This document shows positions 1 through 8,834 of a stretch of 23,601 nt of DNA, piece by piece. The notes beneath the pieces are model-generated. The model was not told the origin of the DNA. It was given only the letters and a program-made list of their open reading frames with translations, and did no database searches. The first letter of the stretch is position 1. Every line of letters begins with the position of its first letter. Origin of the DNA: Magnaporthiopsis rhizophila (lineage: Eukaryota > Ascomycota > Sordariomycetes > Magnaporthales > Magnaporthaceae); NCBI GenBank assembly GCA_003049465.1, contig PYSS01000238.1, positions 1 through 23,601 on the forward strand, written 5' to 3'. The translations under genes were made by a program, and so were the position numbers.

Positions 1-470
1 GCTGAAATATAGCTGATATACTAGTAAATTTAAAGGTTATTATTAGCAATTTATAAATTTTTAGCCGGATTTAAAAGGCGGTTTTTTATTTTTTTTTGAA
101 TTTTTAACAGGCTATATATTTTGTATACGTTTAAAAATTTGAATTGTTTGGCCTTATTAAGCTTATTTTATAATTTATTAATTAAAAATAAAAAATACCT
201 ATCTTTTATTATCATTTTATTTAATGGATAATAATTGATATATATTTGTTTTTTTTTCAATTTTTTTTAAAACGAATAATATTTTATATTTTAAAAAAAA
301 TCCAAAAATTGGATAATATTTTGTTTTAAGTTTTTTTGCAAATTATTTTTGCAATAATTTTTATTATTTGGGATTTAATCCGTATAATTTTTGGTTATTA
401 AATTATATTTTTCGTTTAAGCTTAATTTTATAATTAAACGGTTTATATTTTGGAAATTTTGTTTTTAAAC
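1..470 (-). pseudogene. Reverse transcriptase, N-terminal part, element 1
   Basis: Read on the minus strand from about 455: 'FNYKIKLK', then 'FLKYKILFVLKK' (family form 'P.GY.ILFVPKKDG'), then 'RYFLFLI' (family 'RYPLPLI'), then 'RLKIYKLLIITFKF' (family 'R.G.YE.LVMPFGLTNAP'), reaching the edge at 'AIFQ'. The catalytic Tyr-x-Asp-Asp motif would lie beyond the left edge. Many Gln and Trp codons are stops. Between this block and the protease (about 470-850) is the usual PR-RT connection. Confidence 0.75.
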
Positions 471-849
471 TTTTTTAAAACAGTTTCTAATATTAATGGT
501 ATTTTTCGGGACTATATTTTAGGTATTAGCATGTTTATTTATTAAGCGGATCGTAATTTTGGTTGCAATCCTTTGCTGTTTTTATTTTTTAATTATTAAT
601 TTTAATTGTACCTTTTTTTAAATTATAATTTTGGTTATAATTTTTTTTTATAATTTTGCTTTTATTTTTGGCATTTTTTGCTATTAAGGTTAATATTGCT
701 TAATAATTGCAAATTTATTAGTGCAATTCGCCAAAATTAATTGCCAAATCCTGTTATTATTATAATAATTCTGTTTGATTTTTATTTTTTATGGTTCGGG
801 GCCTGTAATTATTAGGTTTTTTATTTTCCGATAATAATTTTCTCCATTG

Positions 850-1159
850 GATTTTTTCCGAAACCCAATTTATTAAGGATTAAATTTTTTAAATTAAAGG
901 AAATTTAAAATCATGTTTTTTGTTGATTTATAATATTTAGGGTAATTTTATAAATTTCTTTTGCAATTTGGAACCTGAATCGATCTGTTTTTAAATCCAT
1001 TATTTTATTATTATAAATAATTGGTTTTTTTTTACAGTTTCAAAATTGTATAATTATTATTTTTTAATACATCGGTATACCGTATTTTGTTATCGTTTTT
1101 AATATAATTTAATTTTTGTTAAATTTGCAATTAACCATTATTATTAGCAGTTATTTTTG
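850..1159 (-). pseudogene. Aspartic protease remnant, element 1
   Basis: This is collinear with the protease segments of elements 2 and D. The most recognisable part is the downstream 'RFRFQI.KEIYKITLNIIN' stretch near 1000-930. The usual C-terminal 'LILGLPWLREFNP' motif survives only in fragments such as 'LINW' near 860. The catalytic DS/TG triad cannot be read. It would have cleaved the Gag-Pol polyprotein. Identity depends on alignment with the better copies at 4450-4745 and 16420-16700. Confidence 0.55.
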
Positions 1160-1342
1160 CTATTTAATTATTTTCCTGATATAAAATAGGTAATTATTTA
1201 TAATTTTTGTTAGGGTTTTTTGATTTGTTTTTTTTTCTGTCCATACCGGGCCCTTATTCCGATAAAATACCCTAATTTTTTGGTTTATATTAATAGCTGG
1301 GGTGAAATTGTTCAATTTGCCAGTTTTTAGCTTTTTTTTCAA
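1160..1342 (-). pseudogene. Conserved pre-protease segment of pol, element 1
   Basis: A 60-codon stop-free stretch beginning MKKKLKTGKLNNFTPAI and containing 'QKIRVFYRNKGPVWTEKK'. Equivalent segments occur in element 2 (4228-4440, 'TSQKIRIFNRKKGPN') and element D (16215-16400, 'SQKIKIFNHNKSLNWTEKK'), each just upstream of the protease. Preservation in three copies indicates a real part of the polyprotein, probably the gag-pol junction or the N-terminal side of the protease. I do not recognise a named domain. Confidence 0.6.
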
Positions 1343-2539
1343 TATAATATTTGCATTTTGCTTTTATGCAATTATAATGCAAAAGCAATTTTGCTATGCA
1401 TATTATAGGGTAATAGGGTGCCGGGGCAAATACGGCTATTTTTTTAATACGGTTACGTAATATAATTTGCTATTTGGGCAGCTGCTATTCCTGCCTGGGC
1501 ACATTTTGAAGTTTTTTGCTATTTTTTATTAAAAATTAATTATTTTTTAGCTTTTTGGATAAATGGTTATTATAAGCGTAATATAAATATTTTGCCCAAA
1601 AAATCCCAGCATATCCGGGCTATTTACCGCCAGATTTTTATAATTTTTTTGCAATTATAGAATTTTATTGGTATAAAAATAGGTTATTTTTCTAATACCG
1701 TATTTAATGTATATTCTTTTATAATAAATGATAATTTGGTTATTTTGGCCCTAATCCAGGCATTATTTATCATTTTTTATTACGGGCATTTTGCGGTATA
1801 GCTTGCGGTTTTCGGGTTCTTTTAAATTATTGGGTTATATTTCGAATAATAAATATACTGGCATTTTATAAATATAAGTATAAACTTTTTGGTAAAATAT
1901 TTTGCCCTAACCTTGGTATATGGTATATATTTTTCCCTTATTTATTATTTCGGTATAATATTTTTGGGTTTTATTGGGGCCTGTTTTTGCAAATACCCCG
2001 AATTTGCCCAATTTGAGATTTTTTTCCTTTAGCCCTTTAGTTAAATATATTTATCCAAACGGTTTCTGGTTGATCCCAATATCGGTATCAAAAATTTTTT
2101 TATTGGAAATATCCGGTACTTTTTTTTAAATTAACAGTTTTTTAAAAATTCTTAAAATTTGTTAATATGTGCATTATTTTTCCCCTAAAACTTTAATATT
2201 GTTTTTGGCAAATGCACCAGTTAATTTTGGCATTTCCTGCTTTTTTAATTCTTTAAGTTCGGTTGTTATAGGTATTTTGTTTAACCAATTTAATTAATTT
2301 GGCCCTTTGTTTTTCGGCTCCCCGGATTTTTTTACTTTATTTTTGCATTTATTATAATTAAATTCCGACCAGTCGCATTACCGGGTAATAGTGACCTTTT
2401 GTTAAAACTACCAGCTTATTTTGTCCTTATTTAATTTATGCGCAAAATACCCATTATTAAAATAATACGTTCCGTTATATAAGGTTTCGGAATATAAGGC
2501 TTTTGTTTGGTCCATTTATCGGATAATTACAAACTGTTA
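1343..2539 (-). other. Gag-to-protease spacer of element 1, no recognised domain
   Basis: This minus-strand stretch lies between the zinc knuckle and the protease-side segment and corresponds to 15010-16214 in element D. It must once have held the end of gag and the start of pol. It is stop-ridden, and I recognise no domain in it. I see no separate inserted element. Confidence 0.45.
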
Positions 2540-3457
2540 TTATTTTTAGGAACAATTTTTTTTAATATATCCCTATTATCCGTATTTAAAACACCTTCCG
2601 TTTTTAATATTTTGCTATTTAACGTATTTTTATTTCCGTACTATTTTCTTTATTATTAAGGGTATATAACCTTTATACATAAATCTATAGGTTTTAAATA
2701 TATTTTATACGCAATAAATTATTATTATTTGGCTTTTTTTGGTTTGCTTTATTATTTTATCATATTAGCTGGGATTATTAAACCTTTTTGTTCTGGTATT
2801 ATTTATACAGTTTATTATTAATACAAATAATTTCAATAATATAATTAACAAAATTTTTGGGCCTTTTTTTGGCCAGTTTATTTTTGATATTATTTTTCAA
2901 TCTTTAGTAAAATTAAAATATTTTGGTATTTTTTATCCAGGTAAATTTATTAATAAATTGCTGGAATTTAGCGGTATAAATAAATATTAATCCCTTTTAA
3001 TATAGCTAAAATAATTTTTTTTCGGCTATTTGCTTTTTATTTACCTGCCCAAATATTTTAGCAATTTTTTCGCCGAACTTTTCGAAATCCGCAAATACCA
3101 ATTTAATAAATTTGCTTAATTTGTTATTTTTTTTTAAATAATTATCCCATACAGGCTCGAACTAATCTTTAATTTTGCTATCGAAACAGGTGGCAATATA
3201 AACCATTTTTTGGTAATCGTTTTAAAAACTGTCCTAATAAAACTTAAAATAACGTTTGCACTTTATAAAAAGGGTTTAAACTTATTTTCCCTTCTGTTGT
3301 ACTTATCCGAAATAAAAAACTTATAAATAAAAATAATTTTGGGCTATTTTCTAAATTATTCAAACTTTTTGATAAAAATTTTCAAAATTGTAATAAAATT
3401 ATTATAATTTTGGCTATCGATAATAACGGCTTTAATTTTTTTAACTGCAATTAATAT
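2540..3457 (-). pseudogene. gag: gag remnant of element 1 with CCHC zinc knuckle
   Basis: Gag forms the virus-like particle shell and binds the element RNA. Aligned to element D, the initiator ATG has become ATA (3457-3455), 52 bases inside the LTR edge as in D. The capsid-like segment reads like D's 'DKYN..K...K.FL.NA.VIL.F.R' around 3290-3230. The zinc knuckle is at 2593-2552, read as C-F-K-Y-G-*-*-G-Y-I-K-K-N-C: the C-X2-C-X4-H-X4-C spacing is exact, but the second Cys and the His are Tyr and two Gln codons are stops. From the lost start to the first knuckle Cys is 864 bases, a whole number of codons, so damage here is mainly point mutation. The 3' limit is approximate. Confidence 0.75.
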
Positions 3458-3799
3458 AATTATTTATTATTTATACTTTTGGTAAATGCTGAACAGAATT
3501 AGTTAAAATATTATAATTATAAGCCTTTCGCTTTTAGAATAAAACATTTAGGGGCGGTATTAAATAGTACTGGTTTTGCAAAATTGCCTTGCATATAATC
3601 TGGGGGTCTGGTAGGAATATTATTTATTATTATTTGCCAAAAAAGGTTTTTTGGAGCTAATTTAGGTTAATTAATGCCAAAGCCTTAATTAAAATTACCT
3701 GTTTTGCCCGAAAGTTCTGCCCCTATTTATTAAGCGGACAACCTTTTTATTAGGTTCCTTAATCTGTGATTTGCTTGCAGATTATAAATCATTTTTTTT

Positions 3800-3831
3800 T
3801 GATCTGTGATCTATCGATAGATCACAGATCA
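3800..3831. repeat. Perfect 32-bp palindrome inside LTR A
   Basis: The half-site tgatctgtgatctatc is followed directly by its exact reverse complement, with no spacer. Symmetry stops on both sides (t on the left, c on the right). It sits where the other LTRs of this family carry tandem-repeat arrays, and its half-site resembles the 38-bp unit of LTR D (which contains 'tgatctgtgagc'). It could extrude as a cruciform or form an RNA hairpin. It could also be a head-to-head fusion of two repeat units. Confidence 0.95.
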
Positions 3832-3838
3832 CCCTGGG

Positions 3839-3846
3839 TCACGTAA
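3839..3846. promoter_or_regulatory. Conserved TCACGTAA site in LTR U3 (LTR A)
   Basis: The octamer tcacgtaa / ttacgtga is present intact in LTR A (3839-3846), C (13254-13261), D (13636-13643) and E (17657-17664), next to the tandem-repeat array in each case. LTR B has the altered 'ttatgtaa'. It is one of the few blocks common to otherwise unrelated U3 types. It resembles bZIP or bHLH binding sites; the binding factor is inferred, not shown. Confidence 0.5.
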
Positions 3847-4119
3847 CCTTTCCACCTTGGCCTTGCCCATTTGGCCTTTGGCTTTTATAGGTGCGGGGTA
3901 AAGGCGTCCTACTGGGGCTTAGTCCCAGCCCTTCTGCCCCCTGCCAGCTATGGTTGTAATAATAACCCAGGTTATAAAAAGAAATTTAGGCAAAATATTT
4001 TTATAATAATTGAAGCAATTATTTAGCCAAAAAGTTAAAAAACAATTGGTGTTTTAAAAAAGGCAACAAAAAATCCCAAAACCTACCAAAATAAGGATAA
4101 TAATTGCCTAAATAATAAA

Positions 4120-4440
4120 TTGTATTGCGTAATCACGCCAAAGAATGGCGGTATTTGTTTTAATATACGGGTATCCCATAATATGGATAGCAAGGTTAAT
4201 CCCGTCTTCGTCTTATACCTGCAAAAAATCAAATATAAATATTTTACAGAAAAAAAGTTAGGGATTGGCAGGCTGAATGCCTTCCTTTTAACCATTAGTA
4301 CAAGCCAAAAAATTAGGATATTTAACCGGAAAAAAGGCCCGAACTAAATGGCAAAACCAAACCAAAAGGATTTTAACAAAAACCACAGCAAATTATCCAT
4401 TTTATATCAAAAAGGTGGTTATATAAGAAGGATAATAATT
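4120..4440 (+). pseudogene. Conserved pre-protease segment of pol, element 2
   Basis: A 75-codon open stretch (4120-4347) contains 'EKKLGIGRLNAFLLTIST' and 'QKIRIFNRKKGPN'; it continues in disturbed frame to about 4440 ('NQKDFNKNHSKLSILYQK'). The same segment is found in elements 1 and D immediately before the protease. It is real polyprotein sequence rather than a chance frame, but the domain is unnamed. The upstream 3962-4119 also aligns with element D (15950-16110), so the element continues to the LTR A boundary. Confidence 0.55.
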
Positions 4441-4449
4441 GGTAATAAT

Positions 4450-4745
4450 AATTAATTATGGATTTAACAAAAATTATATTGCATTAAAAACGGTAACAAG
4501 GTACAGCATACCGATATATTGGAAATAATAGCTATATAGTTTTAAAACTGTAAAAAAAACCAATTATTTATAACAGTAAAATAATCGATTTAAAAACAAA
4601 TCGATTTAAATTCGAAATCTCGGGAAAAATTTGCAAGGTTATCCTGAATATTATAAATACAAAAAAGGACCTAATTTTGGATCTCCCCTGGTTTAGGGAG
4701 TTTAATCCCCTAAAAAACTGGGTTTTGGAGGAATTTTAATAAAGG
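4450..4745 (+). pseudogene. Aspartic protease remnant, element 2
   Basis: Near its end the reading 'RFKFEISGKICKVILNI' is followed by 'DLILDLPWFREFNPLKNW', a clear form of the retropepsin-like C-terminal motif 'ILGLPWLREFNP.I.W' of fungal gypsy elements. The catalytic Asp-Ser/Thr-Gly near the domain start is not recognisable. Its role was maturation of the polyprotein. It lies directly upstream of RT with the usual connection (about 4745-5130). Confidence 0.75.
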
Positions 4746-5129
4746 AAATCACTATCGGAAAATAAAAAAGCCCAATAGCCACGGGCCCTGGACCATAAAA
4801 AATAAAGGCCAAACAGGATCGCTATAATAATAGCAAAATTTGGCAATTAACCCTAACTAATTGCACCGATATATTTGCATTTATTAAGCAATATTAGCCT
4901 TAACAATAAAAAATCGCAAAAATAAAAATAAATTTGTAAGGAAAATTATAACCAAAATTATAATCCAAAAGGAAATATAATTAAAATTAATAACCAAAAA
5001 ATAGGGGCAATAAACAATTATAACCAAAACAATAATACATTTAACAGATAAATATGCTAATATTTAAAAAAATATTCCTAAAAAAAACCATAAGTACTAA
5101 AAATTATTTTAAAAAAAACCTAAAAACAG

Positions 5130-5760
5130 AATTTCCAAAGCACAAACCGTTCGATTACAAAATTAAGCTTAAATTAAGGATAAAGTTAATTACCAAAAAT
5201 TGTACCGGTTAAACCCCAAATAGCAAAAATTATTGCAAAAATAATTTGCGGAAAACCTAAAACAAGGCATTATTCGATTATGGGATTTTCCGATAGGATA
5301 TAAATTATTATTTGTCCCTAAAAAATAGAAAAAAAAACAGGTATATATCGATTATTGTCTGTTTAACAAAATTATAATAAAAAATCGGTATTTTTTGCTT
5401 TTAATTAACAAATTATAAAACAGATTTAATAAAGCCAAACGGTTTATAATTTGGATTTATGCAAAATATATAGCGTGTTAAAAATTAAAAAAAGAAATTA
5501 AAAAACCGCTTTCCGAACCCGGTTAAAAATGTACAAATAACTGGTAATAACCTTTGAATTTATTAATGTACCAGTTATGTTCTAACGGATAATTAACCAT
5601 ATATTGCAAAAATACAAAGCTTTTGGGACTTTTTAAACTTTTATTAACGGTTTATCCGGAATTTTAGCAAAATAGCGCTGCTATTTACAAATTTACCAAA
5701 AATGACCACCAGTTCCATTAAAAAATACAAAAATAAAAGGCTTTTAACCTGTTAAAAAAA
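5130..5760 (+). pseudogene. Reverse transcriptase of element 2, catalytic core deleted
   Basis: The N-terminal half reads 'FDYKIKLK', 'YKLLFVPKK', 'IIKNRYFLLLI' and 'KTAFRTR', matching gypsy RT fingers and palm. The next segment matches 'INAP..F.RIINHILQKY'. At 5607-5616 it jumps straight to the later 'KAFLGF.NFYRRFI..FSKIA' connection motif. The fingers/palm core with Tyr-x-Asp-Asp, present in element E, is therefore missing. Relative to element E about 260 bases are absent. Stops are frequent and of the RIP type. Confidence 0.82.
5607..5620 (+). other. Junction of an internal RT deletion
   Basis: The junction reads caaaaatacaaagc. In element E (minus) the left arm corresponds to about 20838-20831 (caaaagta on the minus strand) and the right arm to about 20581-20570 (aaaaaaataca). 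The A-rich run common to both arms suggests deletion through a short microhomology. The exact breakpoint is ambiguous within that run. Confidence 0.7.
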
Positions 5761-6240
5761 TTATAATATACAAATTGATATTAACTTTACCAAACCTAAA
5801 TAAACCCTTTAAAATTAAAATTAACGTATTAAATTTTGCAGGTAGGGCCCAACTTAACCAGCAAACAATAATAAAAAACTGCACTTTTGTGCTTTTTTAT
5901 TATATAAATTAAACGAACCAAAATTAAATTACCCGATGCATAACAAAAAATTCATAATTATTATTCGAGCATTGGAAAAATGGAAAATATACCTATACTA
6001 GGCAAATTATCAAATTATAATTTATACGGATCACAAAAACCTTGCAAATTTTATTATTTACCAAATTTTAAATAAATAACAGATCCGGTGGAATCAGTTT
6101 TTTTAAAATTATAATTTCCGGATTAAATATAAAAAAGGCTTGAAAAATAAAAAAACGGATACTTTAAACCGGAAACCAAATTATAAAAATAAAATGCCGC
6201 TAAAAATGCACATAATCCTAGCACAAAAATCAAATAAATT
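5740..6240 (+). pseudogene. RNase H domain, element 2
   Basis: The segment reads 'LTLPNLNKPFKIKINVLNFA', corresponding to the family 'PDP.KPF.IETDASDFA'; the Asp residues are changed to Asn or other residues. It continues with 'AQLNQQ', 'ALEKWKIYLY', 'YTDHKNLANFI' and 'LNIKKA.KIKK', matching the RNase H motifs 'ALEKWR.YL.G', 'TDHKNL..F', 'LNRRQ.RW' and 'KYRKGKENKADALSR'. The enzyme would have removed template RNA during reverse transcription. Frames shift between motifs. Identification of the domain is firm. Confidence 0.82.
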
Positions 6241-6289
6241 TTTAATATTAATATAATATATATTAGTAAAAATTGTACTTTAAAGAGGA

Positions 6290-7330
6290 TAAACCCCTGA
6301 AAAAATCCAGCAAATTTATAACTAATTGGCTTATAGTTACCAAAAAATAATCAAAACCTGAAAAAAGCTGTAATAGCACCACAAATTTATAAAAACCCGA
6401 GCTATAATCCAAAACGCAATAAAAAATTGCAAAAATTATGCCAAGAATAAGGCCAACAGGTATAAACGCTATGGATTATTCCAACCTTTATCGGCACCTA
6501 ATAAAATATAGCAAAAAATTACGATAAATTTTGTGATTAAACTTTTTATATGGAAAAAACCCCTAATAAATATCCAGTATAATAATATTTAATAATAATT
6601 GATAGGTTTATAAAATATGCACTATTTTACCTTATAAAAAAAGCAGCAATATTACGAAATTAATATATATTTTTATCCGGAACGTGATTTTAAAATACAG
6701 AATGCCCGATAAATTAATCACAAATCGAGATAAGCTGTTTATAAGCAAGTTTTGGGAGGCTTTAATGGCCAAATTTGGCATAAAATATGCATTATTAACA
6801 GTTTATCATCCCGAAACGCATAAACAAATAAAACAAACAAATCAGATTATAAAATAATATTTATATTATTATATTAATTATAAATAAACTAATTGGGTAA
6901 AATTATTTTTTATAACTTAATTTGTTTATAATAATTTGGTATATAAAAATATGAAAATTACCCCGTTTTTTGCGAATTATAAATTTATATTAACGGTGTA
7001 CAAAAAACCAAAAATAAAAAAATGCACCAGTAACAGAAACATAAATTATTAAAATAACCAAATTATATAAATATTTGTAAAAAAAGCTCGAAAAGCTTCA
7101 AAAAATATATATTTATCCAAATAAATAAAAAAAAAGCTGGAGAAACTAACCTTTAACAAAAGGGATAATATTTATCTTTTGCATTATAATATTAAAATAA
7201 AACGGCCAAATAATAAACTGGATTATAAAAAATTCGGATTATTTAAAATTAAAAAAATAATTTTAATAATTGATTATAAATTTTAGCTATTGCCAATTAT
7301 ACAAATCCACCCTTTTTTTATATTTCCCTG
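6290..7330 (+). pseudogene. Integrase of element 2, catalytic Asp and Glu lost
   Basis: Near 6600 'IIIDRFIKYALF' keeps the first catalytic Asp. 'MPDKLITNRDKLF' carries Asn (codon 6723-6725) where the second catalytic Asp belongs. Exactly 36 codons on, a Lys (6831-6833, in 'KQIKQTNQ' for the family 'GQTERTNQ') replaces the catalytic Glu, so D-D-X35-E has become D-N-X35-K. Downstream are 'TPFFANYKF' and the C-terminal motif 'DNIYLLHYNIKIKRPNNKLD', with 'QIHPFF' near the end. It would have inserted the cDNA into the genome. Both losses are G-to-A changes. Confidence 0.88.
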
Positions 7331-7396
7331 CTAAAACTAGCTTTACCTGGTTTAAAGAATACAAAATTAGTACCAATCGGCCCAAACTAAAAATAG

Positions 7397-7543
7397 GAAA
7401 TCGAAAAAATCATTAATAATAAAATATATCACCGGAAATAATAATATTTAATCAAATAAGCAGGGTATAAATATAAGTATAATATATAAAAAAAAACGAA
7501 CCTTATAAATTGCCAAAAGGTTTTACAAAAATATCGGTAAAAG
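7397..7543 (+). pseudogene. Chromodomain at the integrase C-terminus, element 2
   Basis: The reading is 'EIEKIINNKIYHRK', two stops, 'YLIK', stop, 'AGYKYKYNI', stop, 'KKTNLINCQKVLQKYR'. With Gln for the first two stops and Trp for the later ones this is a classic chromodomain ('Y.VE.I...', 'YL.KW.GY', 'TWE...NL'). In known chromoviruses it reads methylated histone H3 and steers integration to heterochromatin. Here Trp aromatic-cage positions are stop codons, the expected outcome of RIP on TGG. Confidence 0.85.
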
Positions 7544-8363
7544 CAATTATAAAAAAATTAGCAAAAAAAAATGCGCCAACCGAACTAAAAAGCGTAAACC
7601 TTTTTGCTCGGTTAATTAAATCGTACTGAAAATTAAATCCAAAACCTTTTATTCTAAAAATAAATGTGCTATTATTGCGCTATATAACCAAAAGAAATTA
7701 TTAAAAAGGCAATAATCAACTTAAATAAAAAAAGGCAAGCAAATTAAGGTCAGGATTAACCCCGAGCCTATTCCAGCCAAAAAATAAAAAAGGAAAATCA
7801 AAAATAGCACATAAAAGTTTTACAGGGGCTGGTACAATCACCCAGGCAGCCTCCTTATGCTTAACCCGTTTTAATTCCTTTATATTATTAATACTGCGCC
7901 GTACGGTGCGCATTATTTTATCCAGCCATATTCATTTTTGCTTGCAAAAACAAAAAAACCTTTTCCTCCGCTTTTACCAGCTTAACTTTCAGTTTGTTAT
8001 ATTAAATTATAATATTCCAAAATTTGTTAAAAAAGGGGCCAAAAATATTGCATTTAAAACGATTAATACAAAAATATTTTATGCACCGAAACGAGTTCTA
8101 AAAAAAAGCGAAATAAATTTTGCGTTTGAAAACTTTATAACAGTACAAATAAAAAAGCATAAAAGAAAAATAATAAAAATAATAAAAAGAAAATCCTTGC
8201 AATAAAAGGTTATTTTTGCAAAAAATATTTTTGCACCCGGCCAAATATTTTATCAGGATAAATAAGGAATAAGGTAAAAAAAAAGAAATATTTACCGGTT
8301 AATAAAAAAAGGATAGTAAAAAAAGCATGGCTTAAAGGGCTAAACCTAAAAAGGAAACCCAGG
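7544..8363 (+). other. 3' segment between chromodomain and LTR B, function unknown
   Basis: About 820 bases separate the chromodomain from the 3' LTR. A 99-codon stop-free stretch (7906-8205) lies in the pol direction, and the opposite strand has a 65-codon stretch (7913-7716). Both have partial counterparts in element E (17758-18620): pol-sense 'KNIAFKTINTKIF' against 'KNVASKTVNTETF', antisense 'NINNIKELKRVKHKE'-like against 'NIDNIKKLEQVKQKK'. The first 160 bases next to the LTR recur beside LTR C. I recognise no domain. It may be an accessory reading frame or a long 3' untranslated region. The end next to the LTR (about 8350-8363, aaaggaaaccc) is a candidate polypurine tract. Confidence 0.5.
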
Positions 8364-8834
8364 TATTATAACCGTGACAGGGCCCGGGACGGAAAAGCAG
8401 GGAAAAGCCCCTGGTGGTGCGCTTTTACCCTGCAAGTACAAGGTTATGTAACCATTGGCTATATAACCAAACAGGACGGATTTGTGGATTTGCAATAAAA
8501 TAACAGATTCAAAACGGATCTATAGATTTATAATAAAACAATAGATCAAAAACGGATCTATAGATCTATAATAAAACCATAAAGCCAAAAAGGTTAAAAA
8601 ATGGTATCCGATTATAAAAAGGACAGAACCTCCCTAACAAATAAGTAGTTTAAATTAAGGCCTTGGCATCAGTCAATCTAAATTAGTTCCAAAATATCCC
8701 TTTAGGCAAGCAATAACAGATAACAGTTTTTACCAGACCCCAGATCACGTGCAAGGTAACCTTGCAAGACCAGTACTGCTTAACACCGCCCCTAGGTGCC
8801 CGACCCTAGGAGCAGAAGGCCTGTGATTGTAACA
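8364..8834 (+). repeat. LTR B, 3' LTR of element 2 (471 bp)
   Basis: It starts tattataacc (from TGTTACGACC) and ends gattgtaaca. The second half, about 8620-8834, is shared with LTRs A, C, D and E and includes an intact E-box-like CACGTG (8746-8751). The first half is unlike D and A and only loosely like C and E. It contains GC-rich blocks (8387-8440) and a three-unit tandem repeat. Position after the chromodomain and 3' segment makes it the 3' copy. Confidence 0.87.
8478..8591 (+). repeat. Tandem repeat in LTR B: three 38-bp units
   Basis: Units start at 8478, 8516 and 8554, each beginning ggat(t/c)t.t.gat(t/c)t and followed by an A-rich tail. The spacing is exactly 38 bases. The core ggatctatagatct is partly self-complementary. 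Its place in the LTR equals that of the arrays in C, D and E. Such arrays in U3 commonly hold enhancer or regulator-binding sites; that role is inferred. Confidence 0.85.

Larger units (their letters stand above)
1..3961 (-). mobile_element. Element 1: RIP-degraded Ty3/gypsy chromovirus, 5' part, cut by left edge
   Basis: On the minus strand the order is 5' LTR (3961 down to 3509), gag with zinc knuckle, a spacer, protease and the N-terminal half of RT. It reaches position 1 at the RT segment matching the '-F-T-N-A-P-A-T-F-Q-' region. It is collinear with element D (13518-17318) and, from the protease side on, with element 2. All frames are broken by stops. Its outer end at 3961 abuts the middle of element 2, so element 1 probably inserted into element 2; 3962-3966 (ataac) would be one target-site copy. 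Domain identity rests on recognised family motifs; the nesting is inferred. Confidence 0.85.
3509..3961 (-). repeat. LTR A, 5' LTR of element 1 (453 bp)
   Basis: On the minus strand it starts TATTACAACC and ends AATTATAATA, RIP-altered forms of the family ends TGTTACGACC and GATTGTAACA. The part at 3509-3700 aligns with LTRs B, C, D and E (shared blocks around 'ggcggt..ta..cagtactgg', 'ctggtagga' and 'ttggagctaatttaggtt'). The outer part, 3830-3961, resembles only LTR D, with a matching GGCAGGGG block and 'ctaagcccca'. That outer part keeps a much higher GC content than the rest of element 1. It carries a conserved TCACGTAA at 3839-3846 and the palindrome at 3800-3831. Confidence 0.85.
3962..8834 (+). 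mobile_element. Element 2: RIP-degraded chromovirus, 5' truncated, with 3' LTR B
   Basis: The plus-strand order is gag/pol junction, protease, RT, RNase H, integrase, chromodomain, 3' segment and 3' LTR. This is the most complete pol in the window. It enters at 3962 in mid-element because element 1 adjoins it; its 5' LTR and gag should lie left of the window beyond the rest of element 1. Domain order with integrase after RNase H is that of Ty3/gypsy, and the C-terminal chromodomain places it among chromoviruses. An internal deletion has removed the RT catalytic core. 8835-8839 (ttttc) is the candidate target-site copy. Confidence 0.87.

Noticed and set aside
4083..4295. A 70-codon minus-strand frame
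   Set aside because: It is the antisense of the pre-protease segment of element 2, which is supported by two other copies on the sense strand.
7716..7913. Minus-strand 65-codon frame similar to one at 18215-18406
   Set aside because: Not accepted as a gene: similarity between the two is expected from homologous DNA, and no start or domain is supported. It is kept as part of the 3' segment finding.
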